Shown here in pieces: positions 1 to 8,033 of a DNA stretch of 64,000 nt. Within the stretch, counting starts at the first letter, position 1; every line of letters starts with the position of its first letter. Below the pieces are notes generated by a model. The model did not search any database, had not been told where the DNA came from, and worked only from the letters and a program-made list of their open reading frames with translations. Both the position numbers and the translations under genes were made by a program. The stretch covers positions 1 to 64,000 of the forward strand of contig JADGCS010000002.1 of assembly GCA_015228875.1 (NCBI GenBank), written 5' to 3'. This stretch comes from Deltaproteobacteria bacterium (lineage in GTDB: Bacteria > UBA10199 > JADGCS01).

Positions 1-104
1 TACGGATTGCCTACCACAAGGCAAAACATTTGGCCAGTTTTTAATTGAATTTAAATGAATGTAGCGAGTTATGGTCCCGAACTACGAAGCCCTGGGTAAA
101 TTAG
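1..104 (-). repeat. About 100-bp repeat, inverted copy of 42796..42895
   Basis: Shared ACTCG[C/T]TACATTCATTTAAATTCAATTAAAAACTGGCCAA[A/G]TGTTTTG[C/T]CTTGTGGTA. Confidence 0.85.
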
Positions 105-401
105 ACCCGTACGCAAAAAACACTGTAACCTTCAGATATCTTGAGCGTAGTCACAGTTATGAATAAAGACCAAAATGCCGACCTTTATTTTTTGGCCACC
201 CAAAATATCAAGGTCAAAAAACAAAAAAAAGGGATTAAAAAAAAGTCGGATAACCATCTGATTGGCTGTATTAAGACCAAAAGCAGGACCCCCTGGTGCC
301 GCGGTGAGTGCAAGCCCGTCAATAATATCGGCGAATGCGGCAGGATTGCGCCTTACAAACTCGAAGGGCGGACGGTCCAGGCCATCAAGGAATTTAATAA
401 A

Positions 402-1145
402 TCAAAGGCCAAGGGTAAACTGCCCTAGAATGCCGTGGCAGTGTGAGCTTGTGGCAATGATCACCCGGCGATCCCCTTTGTTTATTAACGAGGCCTCTAA
501 CCTCGCCGCGTACGTCTGAACATCTGTCAAGGGGATGTAAGAGATCTCATCAAGTAATTGTTGGCATTCAAATGCGTAAACATCTGTGTGCGTCTGCGGT
601 TGTTGGTTTGTGTTATCACGTGTCTCTTCCTGTATCAACCTCATGAGATCCCAGTTTCTATCAAGCCCTGTGTGAGGACAGACCTGCGGTTCGGGGCATG
701 TGGCAGGACAAGTCCATGTTGCGTAGCTCAGTGCCAGCACAGAGTGGTCGGGGCTTTTGTGTTCAAAGGGGGTATTGTATTTTAATACGATGGGAGAGGG
801 GTCTATGTGTGAGCCTGGGGAATACTGGCGAGCGAGATTAAGAAAGACCTCAAACATCACGTGTCTTGCGTTGTGGTCGGGGACAAAAATATCATTGGGA
901 TGTTGTAAGGATTTGTCCTTAAGATAATCCAGAACAAACTGGCTGTAGCTTGATCGAATAACGCACGCAGCGTCTACGTCTGCGAGTGCGTGTACATTGG
1001 GATCAATCATGAGTACATTTTTGCAACGCATCTCGCGGTGTGCCTTTGCCCTGATGATTCTATCGTAATAAGAGAGCGACAGCTGGTTGGCACCAAGGAT
1101 GTAAATGGTGTTGGGGGCTAAGGTCATGCGAGGCGTATTTGGCAT
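402..1145 (-). CDS. hypothetical protein with Cys cluster (CPATCPEPQVCPHTG); the frame stays open past the TGA to about 132
   Basis: 247-aa ORF with Rossmann-like N-terminus (TIYILGANQLSLSYY). Downstream in-frame sequence is FIKFLDGLDRPPFEFVRRNPAAFADIIDGLALTAAPGGPAFGLNTANQM. Confidence 0.55.
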   Translation of the reverse strand: MPNTPRMTLAPNTIYILGANQLSLSYYDRIIRAKAHREMRCKNVLMIDPNVHALADVDAACVIRSSYSQFVLDYLKDKSLQHPNDIFVPDHNARHVMFEVFLNLARQYSPGSHIDPSPIVLKYNTPFEHKSPDHSVLALSYATWTCPATCPEPQVCPHTGLDRNWDLMRLIQEETRDNTNQQPQTHTDVYAFECQQLLDEISYIPLTDVQTYAARLEASLINKGDRRVIIATSSHCHGILGQFTLGL

Positions 1146-1279
1146 TATCGGGCAATAAAGTCACCAAGAAACAAAAGATCGTGAGCATAAGACTGAGCAC
1201 GGACAGTGGTTCCAAAGCGGTATGAGCCCCTCAAATATTAGTCGTGGAAATTAACACACAATTAATGTAAAATACCCTC

Positions 1280-1477
1280 ATGAAAGTCTACACAAAAAGA
1301 CATGGTAAGCCAGACCACATCAAAGACGCTAAAATTCTACTCAAAACAATAAATAAACTGAGAAACTATGCCTTGATCCCCAAAGGACTTTATAAATTCA
1401 AATCATTTAAAGAGGCTGACAAATGGATGATGCAAACCATGGCGAGTACGCACGTGCTCCTGAATTCGAAGACCTAA
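1280..1477 (+). CDS. small protein preceding and overlapping the nucleotidyltransferase; possible antitoxin partner
   Basis: 65-aa ORF (MKVYTKRHGKPDHIKDAKILLKTINKLRNYALIPKGLYKFKSFKEADKWMMQTMA) overlapping the next ORF by 55 bp. Confidence 0.5.
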   Translation: MKVYTKRHGKPDHIKDAKILLKTINKLRNYALIPKGLYKFKSFKEADKWMMQTMASTHVLLNSKT

Positions 1478-1932
1478 TCCCCCTCTGCAAGGCCCTCAAC
1501 GAACATGGCGTGAAATACATGCTCATTGGTGGCTTTGCGGTCATCATCTTTGGATTCACACGCGGTACCAAGGACATAGACTTTTTGGTCGATCCCTCTG
1601 TTGAAAATATACAAAAAATTAAAAAGGCACTTTCTTATCTGCCGGATAATGCTGTGGCCGAAATGAACGATGATGATATCATCAACTATCATGTTGTTCG
1701 TGTGGCCGATGAATTTGTCATCGATCTTATGGGAAAGGCTTGTGGAGTGGATTATAAGGAGGCCTCAAAATCCATTGAACACACCATCATTGATGGAATA
1801 AAAATACCCATAGCATCCAAAGAGCTTCTTGTGAGACTCAAAGATACAGTGAGACCAAGCGACAAAATGGACGTCTCTTTTTTAAAATCTGTCATTGAAA
1901 ATCAAAAAAAATTAAACAAGTTACCAACTTGA
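1423..1932 (+). CDS. MNT/DUF6036-like nucleotidyltransferase
   Basis: GGFAVIIFGFTRGTKDIDFLVD nucleotidyltransferase signature. Confidence 0.7.
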   Translation: MDDANHGEYARAPEFEDLIPLCKALNEHGVKYMLIGGFAVIIFGFTRGTKDIDFLVDPSVENIQKIKKALSYLPDNAVAEMNDDDIINYHVVRVADEFVIDLMGKACGVDYKEASKSIEHTIIDGIKIPIASKELLVRLKDTVRPSDKMDVSFLKSVIENQKKLNKLPT

Positions 1933-1960
1933 CTATGACGCGGTTGAATTCCTCCAGTAG
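1917..1960 (+). repeat. Family-1 palindromic repeat, truncated copy
   Basis: CAAGTTACCAACTTGACTATGACGCGGTTGAATTCCTCCAG. Confidence 0.7.
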
Positions 1961-2066
1961 GCAAATCAAACTACGAAGGCCCAAAGCATGGGTGATCCTC
2001 GCTTGCATTTTTGGGACTATCGCATTAGGGGTGGTGGGGGCGACAAGTCGCCCGGAACTCAACAAA

Positions 2067-2138
2067 GCCCTCGTAGCTCAGTGGATAGAGCACTGGCCTC
2101 CGAAGCCAGGTGCGCAGGTTCGATTCTTGCCGGGGGCG
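2067..2138 (+). tRNA. tRNA-Arg (anticodon CCG)
   Basis: Cloverleaf drawn by hand: acceptor GCCCTCG/CGGGGGC, anticodon arm CTGGC-CTCCGAA-GCCAG, T arm GCAGG-TTCGATT-CTTGC. Confidence 0.9.
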
Positions 2139-2226
2139 CAACGACTTTTCTTCAGACAAGTCCCTCTATTTTCCATGGCCATTATCCCGTGCGAAGTGTC
2201 GAGATAAGGGATGGTTAACCGCAGGA

Positions 2227-2487
2227 TTATACCGAGGCAACAGCGAGTTGTTCCCTGATCTTTTCGTACAGCCAGATTTTAATGAGGGGTTGTCTTGCAA
2301 TGCCGATATCGGAGGCAATCTGGTCGATCTTTTTTAGTACCGGCAGCGGGATATCCAGGTTGATTTTTTTTACCAGGGGGCGCACCACCTCTCCTTGTTT
2401 AAAGAGAGAACTCAGATCGCGCGACTCGAGAAAAGAATCCATTTTATGAATGCTTTTAAATCTTTTGGTTGTAGATTTTTTCTTCAT
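2227..2487 (-). CDS. BrnA/CopG-like antitoxin (start trimmed from the longer ORF)
   Basis: MKKKSTTKRFKSIHKMDSF...IPLPVLKKIDQIASDIGIARQPLIKIWLYEKI, immediately downstream of and overlapping a BrnT-like ORF. Confidence 0.65.
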   Translation of the reverse strand: MKKKSTTKRFKSIHKMDSFLESRDLSSLFKQGEVVRPLVKKINLDIPLPVLKKIDQIASDIGIARQPLIKIWLYEKIREQLAVASV

Positions 2488-2725
2488 TTTTTCTTGCCCT
2501 CCTGACGCTGATGAGGCGAATTTTATTGTTTCTTTTTGTCCAGATGGCCACATAAAGCCTGCCAAAAATCTTTCCCATGGTTGCAGAGCGGTATTCATTT
2601 TTTGCGTAGGCGATGTTTATGATATCAATGTGGGGCTCCTGCCAGATTAATGTCGCCTCATCAAAACTCACCCCGTGAGATTGCTTGTTCTTAACACTTT
2701 TTTCAGAATGCCATTCAAATTCCAT
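2456..2725 (-). CDS. BrnT family toxin
   Basis: FEWHSEKSVKNKQSHGVSFDEATLIW...RLISVRRARKNEEKIY, typical BrnT pattern. Confidence 0.85.
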   Translation of the reverse strand: MEFEWHSEKSVKNKQSHGVSFDEATLIWQEPHIDIINIAYAKNEYRSATMGKIFGRLYVAIWTKRNNKIRLISVRRARKNEEKIYNQKI

Positions 2726-2790
2726 AGATATAAAAAATATACTTAAATTATACTCTTAATCAAGGGCTGTTTTCAACATATATCTTGAAG

Positions 2791-3741
2791 TCACACCTTG
2801 ATCTTCAACACCCCTGGAAGGATCTTGATCCTGATGTTGCCCTCGCCGTGGTTCTCGCCATCGACTTCGGTCAAAAGTTTGTGGGATTTGTCGACTGCCT
2901 CTACCTTGATCTCGCTTGCCTGAAAGAAATCCAGAATATTTGAAGAGACAAATTTTTTTGACATGTAGATCTGCGGAAAGTTGATCACAAATTTTGAGAG
3001 GCTCATGTTTTTGATGACCACAACATCAAAGAGCCCGTCGTCCAGCTTTGCCTGGGGGGCTGGTCTCATGCCGCGGCCGAAGTACTGGCCGTTTGCAATG
3101 ATGAGGTTGGTCAGATTGACCTCGTGGGTCCCCTGCGGCTTCAGGTGTATCCTGACAGGGCAATTTTTGTAATCCATAAAGCCCTGAAAACTGCCTGTGA
3201 TATAACGGGCAAGGGCAGGTATTTTTTTGTTCTTGGCATTGACCCTTTTCATGATGGCACCGCCCAGACCAGTCTCTGCAATGTTTATAAAGTAACGCGG
3301 TTTGTATTTTGGGTTTGAGTACTCGATCATGCCAAGGTCTATCTGCTTGGTTTTGCGGGTGGTCAGATGAACCGCTGCCTTTTTGTAAGAGTGATCAAAG
3401 CGTAAGGTCCTGACAAAGTCTCCACCGCTGCCGTAGGGTAAAATGCCCAGCACGGCCTCGGGATTGATGAGCTGACCGTCTTTAAAAAAACCGTTGACGA
3501 CTTCGTTAAGGGTCCCGTCTCCGCCCATGGCAAGGATCAGTTGATAGGCGTTGTGGCAGGCCTCGCTGGCAATCCTTGTTGCGTCGCCCTGTTTTTTTGT
3601 AAATGTCACCTCGAAATTCTTGAGCTTGTCCCTTAAAAAAGGATAGATTTCATTGTTCCATTTGGCCTTGAGTGTCTTGTCGCCGGCATTGGGATTGGCG
3701 ATCAGCATGATTTTTCTGGGACCTGGTGTTTTGAGGTTCAC
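2791..3741 (-). CDS. diacylglycerol kinase/YegS-type lipid kinase
   Basis: IMLIANPNAGDKTLKAKW and GGDGTLNEVVNG motifs. Confidence 0.9.
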   Translation of the reverse strand: MNLKTPGPRKIMLIANPNAGDKTLKAKWNNEIYPFLRDKLKNFEVTFTKKQGDATRIASEACHNAYQLILAMGGDGTLNEVVNGFFKDGQLINPEAVLGILPYGSGGDFVRTLRFDHSYKKAAVHLTTRKTKQIDLGMIEYSNPKYKPRYFINIAETGLGGAIMKRVNAKNKKIPALARYITGSFQGFMDYKNCPVRIHLKPQGTHEVNLTNLIIANGQYFGRGMRPAPQAKLDDGLFDVVVIKNMSLSKFVINFPQIYMSKKFVSSNILDFFQASEIKVEAVDKSHKLLTEVDGENHGEGNIRIKILPGVLKIKV

Positions 3742-4901
3742 GGGGTACTCCTTGCGCGACTGTGACGCGCATCCTGATATTCTCCTTCTGGTTCCTCAAC
3801 GCAGTCATTGATGTAACTGATCACGTCCTTGACAATAAATTTTCTGCCGTGCTCGCGCATCTTGTGGATGCACGAAGGGCATTGTGTCACAATCATGTTT
3901 ATTTTTTTTTCGGTACATTCGTCCAGCCTGGTCTTGATGATCTCGCAGGCGTGGTTGTCTTCGATAATAGGGTAAGTCCCGCCGTGACCCGAACAGGAGG
4001 TGTTTTTTCGGTTATTGTAAAATTCTCCCGGCTGCGTACCCGAAGCCCCGGCAATCATTTCGCGGGGCAGTTCGTGTTCGTCAAGGTGTCGCGCAAGATA
4101 GCAGGGATCGTGGTACATGAGTTTTGTTCTCACGTTTTTTTTGAGTCTGTAATTTATGTTTTTGAGATAGGGTTTTAAAAACTGGTTAATGGAGACCACG
4201 GGGGCTGGGAGTTTAAAGTCATATTTTGCGTAGGTTGTTTTAAGTGTGTAGGCACAGGCGGGGGAGCCTGTAACAATGAGCTTGTATTTTTTGAGTGAGT
4301 GAAAATTGACCTCGGCAAGATCTACAAAGTCGTATTCCGCGCCCGCCGTGATGAGCGGGTAGCCGCAGCATTGGATGGGGTCTGCGTAGGGTGTGACAAA
4401 ATCTATTTTCAATTTATCAAAAAGCGAAAAGGTGTCCCTGATAATTTCGGGACAGCGATGGATTGTGGTGCAGGAAGAATAATAGGCCACACTGGCGGAT
4501 TTTTTAAAATAACGGGCGGGTAAAGTATTGTATAGTTTTTTTAACAGATCCCTCGCATGTGGGTTGTTGTGCCTGTGAAATTTTGCAATGTATTCCTTGA
4601 TGGGATCGGGGGCAATGTCCATTTCGACAGCCTTGGCTCTTGCAGAGAGCAGGACGGGAGGGATCTCGATGTCATGTTCGCATTGTTCCGAGCACGCCAT
4701 GCAGCCCAGACACTGATAGGTTAACGCTGCCACTGCGGGTGTGAAAGGCATTTCTTTTTTTCGCACCCGGTTGAGGATGTTCATGATTCCCCAGGGGGAA
4801 TGACTCTTGTTGCCGTCTTGTATAAAAACTGGACACGCAGACTGGCAGAGGCTGGGACAGGTTGTACAAAGTCTGAGGGTTTTTTTAAATTCTTCAAACA
4901 T
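3738..4901 (-). CDS. (Fe-S)-binding protein with CCG domains (GlcF/GlpC/HdrD-like)
   Basis: CTTCPSLCQSACPV, CLGCMACSEQCEHD and two CCG-type motifs (DPIQCCGYPL; TSCSGHGG). Confidence 0.85.
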   Translation of the reverse strand: MFEEFKKTLRLCTTCPSLCQSACPVFIQDGNKSHSPWGIMNILNRVRKKEMPFTPAVAALTYQCLGCMACSEQCEHDIEIPPVLLSARAKAVEMDIAPDPIKEYIAKFHRHNNPHARDLLKKLYNTLPARYFKKSASVAYYSSCTTIHRCPEIIRDTFSLFDKLKIDFVTPYADPIQCCGYPLITAGAEYDFVDLAEVNFHSLKKYKLIVTGSPACAYTLKTTYAKYDFKLPAPVVSINQFLKPYLKNINYRLKKNVRTKLMYHDPCYLARHLDEHELPREMIAGASGTQPGEFYNNRKNTSCSGHGGTYPIIEDNHACEIIKTRLDECTEKKINMIVTQCPSCIHKMREHGRKFIVKDVISYINDCVEEPEGEYQDARHSRARSTP

Positions 4902-4937
4902 GGGGTGCTCATGAGAGTCTGTCTATGTTGACAGACT

Positions 4938-5732
4938 CTAATTATAAAAACTCATATAATTGGTAAAGTGTTTCTCCCATTTTGACTGGGCGGTCTCATC
5001 AGAGGCCCGCCAGAGAAAATGCCTGTATTGTTCCAGTATCTCCTTGTAGCTCTCGGGGTTGTGAATACGTGTATGGATGATCTCGTGCTCGTGTTTTTTT
5101 GCAAGCCAGTTCATCTGATAATGCTGGCTGGCACAGAATTCATCCATCACCTCCTGAAAGACAGTCACCATCTCTCTCAAGCCGGACAGACAGAATAACA
5201 GGGCCTCTGTGGGTTTTGTTTTTATTTTAAGCTGGTCCAATATTGTTTCGGCGTCGCCCAGTCCAAAGAAACGAAAATAAAGCGGCTGAATAAAAGTACC
5301 CTGCATATGGGCGATGATTTTTTTTGCGCAGTCCCGTGAGTGGACAAGGACAAGCCCGTGCACAACGTGTTCGGGGATTGAAATGATTTTTAACGTGACG
5401 GTTTTAATTTTGCCCAAAAGTTCCCCCGATCCAATCATCACTTTGTTAAAATCAGGCCCCTGGATCGGTCGCGGGGAATCTTTGAGATGAAAACTTTTGT
5501 CTTCGCCAAGCTTGACAAGCAGTGAGCTTGTGAGATCGGAGATACTGCCGTATTTAAAATGATAGAGATTTGGCGTGCGTCTGACAAGGTAGTCGTGCAG
5601 GGGCAGGTTGATGTCGTCAAGGGGGTGATAGCCCAGATACAGCCCTTCGCGTATGAGTTCTTTCTTTAACTCACTGAGTTTAAAATCGGCAAGCACGGTC
5701 ACGAGGTGCGAGTTTTTATTGATCTTGAGCAT
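4938..5732 (-). CDS. GlcE-like FAD-oxidase paralog lacking a canonical N-terminal FAD motif; longest ORF extends to 5822 into a palindromic repeat
   Basis: Between Fe-S and FAD-oxidase genes. LVTVLADFKLSELKKELIREGLYLGYHP resembles the PCMH segment of GlcE. Confidence 0.5.
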   Translation of the reverse strand: MLKINKNSHLVTVLADFKLSELKKELIREGLYLGYHPLDDINLPLHDYLVRRTPNLYHFKYGSISDLTSSLLVKLGEDKSFHLKDSPRPIQGPDFNKVMIGSGELLGKIKTVTLKIISIPEHVVHGLVLVHSRDCAKKIIAHMQGTFIQPLYFRFFGLGDAETILDQLKIKTKPTEALLFCLSGLREMVTVFQEVMDEFCASQHYQMNWLAKKHEHEIIHTRIHNPESYKEILEQYRHFLWRASDETAQSKWEKHFTNYMSFYN

Positions 5733-5742
5733 TGTTCTGAGA

Positions 5743-5891
5743 GTCTGTCGGGAAAGACCCTGTTTCTCCGGAAGTTTGAAAATTTTGCCGCTTGCAAAAT
5801 ATTTCAAACCCTGAAAAATCATGTCCTAAATATTTTGTCACGGGACATGATTTTTCAGGACTCCTGCGAAACAGGGCATTTCCCGACAGAC
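5743..5891. repeat. Palindromic MITE-like element copy 1
   Basis: Same ends and core as 46498..46645. Confidence 0.85.
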
Positions 5892-5896
5892 ATAAT

Positions 5897-7447
5897 TCAA
5901 TCCACCGTATGAATCCGGGGATTCATGATCCCGTGAGGATCAAAATAATCCTTGAAGTTTTTATATAAAAAAGCAGCATCACCCCATTCGTCCATAATGG
6001 ACTGCCTTTTAATGCTGCCAATACCGTGATGATGATTCATGACGCCTCCATATTGTTGCACGGCATCAAGGGCTGTCTTCCAGATTTTGTCAAATTTTTT
6101 TAAGGAAGATTTTAGCCCTGTCAGCGGGGAGACAATGGTAAAATAAACCGCGGCACCTTCTTCGTAAGCATGGGCAATATGCGCAAGGACAAAGCAGTAG
6201 GACTTAAGGCTCTTTTTGACGCCCAGATAAAGTCCGGGGATGTTATCCCATGTTGTGGCCGCTTCAAACGTATCGACAAAGGCCCCGTCCCTAAAGAGAC
6301 CGGAGGCCGCATAAGAAACACTGTACCGGTTTGCAAACCAGTGCATGGCGCTGTCCTCGCCGATGTCAACCGCGTTAAGGTCGTTACAGATTGACGCAAT
6401 GATTTTTGCCTGCTGATCAATAATTTTGCTGTGGCCTTCTAATACGGTGATCAACGCGCATTGTTGAAATGAGATCTGAAAAAATTTGTTGACGATCTTG
6501 TGCGAATTAAACGCGATGGTGAGTGCCGATGACTTGATTTTTTTGAGCTGCTTGACCACCTGCCCCGGCATAAAGTGCGATAATCTCTCTTCGTTAAGGG
6601 CCTTGCGTGATATTTTTGAGAGGACGAGTGCTGTTTCGAGCTCGTCGTAAAGCCTTAAGGCATCCGGTTTGAGCCCTGTCTGCATGATGCGTCGGATGCT
6701 CTCGATGCCGTATTCAAACCTGTTAAAAATAAAGCTTTTAAAGACCCTGTTTTGGGGGAGGGGCGAAATTTTAAGCCTGGCCTTTGTGATGATGCCAAAG
6801 GAGCCCTCTGTCCCCACGATCATCTGGGTCAGGTCGATCCCTGCTTGTCTGGAGACATCGGCTGTTTGACAGATGACGCCGTTGCCATCGACAAATTCGA
6901 GGTCGATGATCATGTCTTCGATCTTGCCGTACTTGCTTGAGTACTGCCCTGCAGACCGTGATGCAATAAAACCGCCAAGACAGGCGCAGAGTATGGAAGA
7001 GGGGAAATGCCCCAGCGTAAAGCCTTTTCTGTTTAGTTTTTTTTCGAGCTCCATGCCCAGGATGCCAGCCTCGACCTCAACAAAGAGTCTTTCGGGGTCA
7101 AACTTAAGAAATCGCTGCATCTTCTTTGTGTCGATGATCATCCCTGCTTCATAAGATATGGCGCCGCCGCTCACACCCGAGCCGCCCCCATAGGGGGTGA
7201 CCGCCACATTGTCTTTTCCCGCAAGAATGATCAGCTTTGAAATCTGTTCTGGTGTTGTGGGCCAGACAATGAGTGAAGGAAAATGGCCAAAACTTGAATA
7301 ATGGGCCTCCAGGGTGGACCTGAAATTGGCATCGCGGGAGTATGAGAACCTGTCGATATCAGCGGTTGAGAGGCCTTTTTCGCCCACGATGTCGATGACA
7401 GACTTGATAAAGGTTTTTTTGAGTTTGATTTCGGGGATATTTACCAT
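5897..7447 (-). CDS. FAD-binding oxidase, alkyldihydroxyacetonephosphate synthase-like (AGPS/GlcD superfamily)
   Basis: VTPYGGGSGVSGGAISYEAGMIIDTKKM, VEAGILGMELEKKLNRKGFTLGHFPSS, GGFIASRSAGQYSSKYGKIEDMI, C-terminal NHHHGIGSIK. Confidence 0.85.
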   Translation of the reverse strand: MVNIPEIKLKKTFIKSVIDIVGEKGLSTADIDRFSYSRDANFRSTLEAHYSSFGHFPSLIVWPTTPEQISKLIILAGKDNVAVTPYGGGSGVSGGAISYEAGMIIDTKKMQRFLKFDPERLFVEVEAGILGMELEKKLNRKGFTLGHFPSSILCACLGGFIASRSAGQYSSKYGKIEDMIIDLEFVDGNGVICQTADVSRQAGIDLTQMIVGTEGSFGIITKARLKISPLPQNRVFKSFIFNRFEYGIESIRRIMQTGLKPDALRLYDELETALVLSKISRKALNEERLSHFMPGQVVKQLKKIKSSALTIAFNSHKIVNKFFQISFQQCALITVLEGHSKIIDQQAKIIASICNDLNAVDIGEDSAMHWFANRYSVSYAASGLFRDGAFVDTFEAATTWDNIPGLYLGVKKSLKSYCFVLAHIAHAYEEGAAVYFTIVSPLTGLKSSLKKFDKIWKTALDAVQQYGGVMNHHHGIGSIKRQSIMDEWGDAAFLYKNFKDYFDPHGIMNPRIHTVD

Positions 7448-7467
7448 TTGGTTTCGGCGGCCCCTTA

Positions 7468-7893
7468 TTAACCTGCGGCCTGCAGATTCTTTTTTTCCTG
7501 CTTTATAAACGACAGAATCTGCCTGATCGGTATGGACTGCGGGCAGACGCTTTCGCAGACACGGCATTGTTCACATGTGGCGCCTGTAAAATCGTAGCAA
7601 AAATCTGTTAACGACCTCGAAAAAGACCCCACTATAAAACTTGGAGGCATAAAAGCACTGTTTGAGCCGTTATTTTCGGGGCAGTGGGCGTCACATCGAA
7701 AACAGTACAGACATCTTGAAAAATCAGGCAGCATGTCTCTAAAAGTTGGGGAGACCGGAAAAATACGATCATCCCTGTAGGATGCCAGAAATTCTTTTTT
7801 GTGACGCCGGTTGATGTGAAAAAGGCTCAAGAAAAAATGCTGGACAAGCCCCATTGCAAGAAAGGCCAGCGATTTTATTTTTTTTAAATTCAC
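7468..7893 (-). CDS. 4Fe-4S dicluster protein (HdrC/ferredoxin-like)
   Basis: CLYCFRCDAHCPENN and CEQCRVCESVCPQS. Confidence 0.8.
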   Translation of the reverse strand: MNLKKIKSLAFLAMGLVQHFFLSLFHINRRHKKEFLASYRDDRIFPVSPTFRDMLPDFSRCLYCFRCDAHCPENNGSNSAFMPPSFIVGSFSRSLTDFCYDFTGATCEQCRVCESVCPQSIPIRQILSFIKQEKKNLQAAG

Positions 7894-8033
7894 GAGCTTA
7901 AGAAAATAGTGTTAAAACGGGCAAAAGTCAAAAGGGATTAATGTGCGCTTGTCGGGCATCGCAAAACCATAAAGACCATAAAATGTGTGATTGATTATTA
8001 GACATCTCTTGCTGTAGACCCCTGTGATCCGTT

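Noticed and set aside
402-404. Selenocysteine at the in-frame TGA
   Set aside because: No CxxU/UxxC-like context and no convincing SECIS-like stem immediately downstream; kept only as an open question in the findings.
1929-2337. Plus-strand ORFs over the tRNA-Arg
   Set aside because: They overlap the tRNA and a repeat; peptides such as RSSVDRALASEARCAGSILAGG are typical tRNA-derived artefacts.
5897-7567. Upstream start at 7567 for the AGPS-like protein
   Set aside because: The extra 40 residues overlap the preceding Fe-S gene in another frame; MVNIPEIKLKK at 7447 is more plausible.
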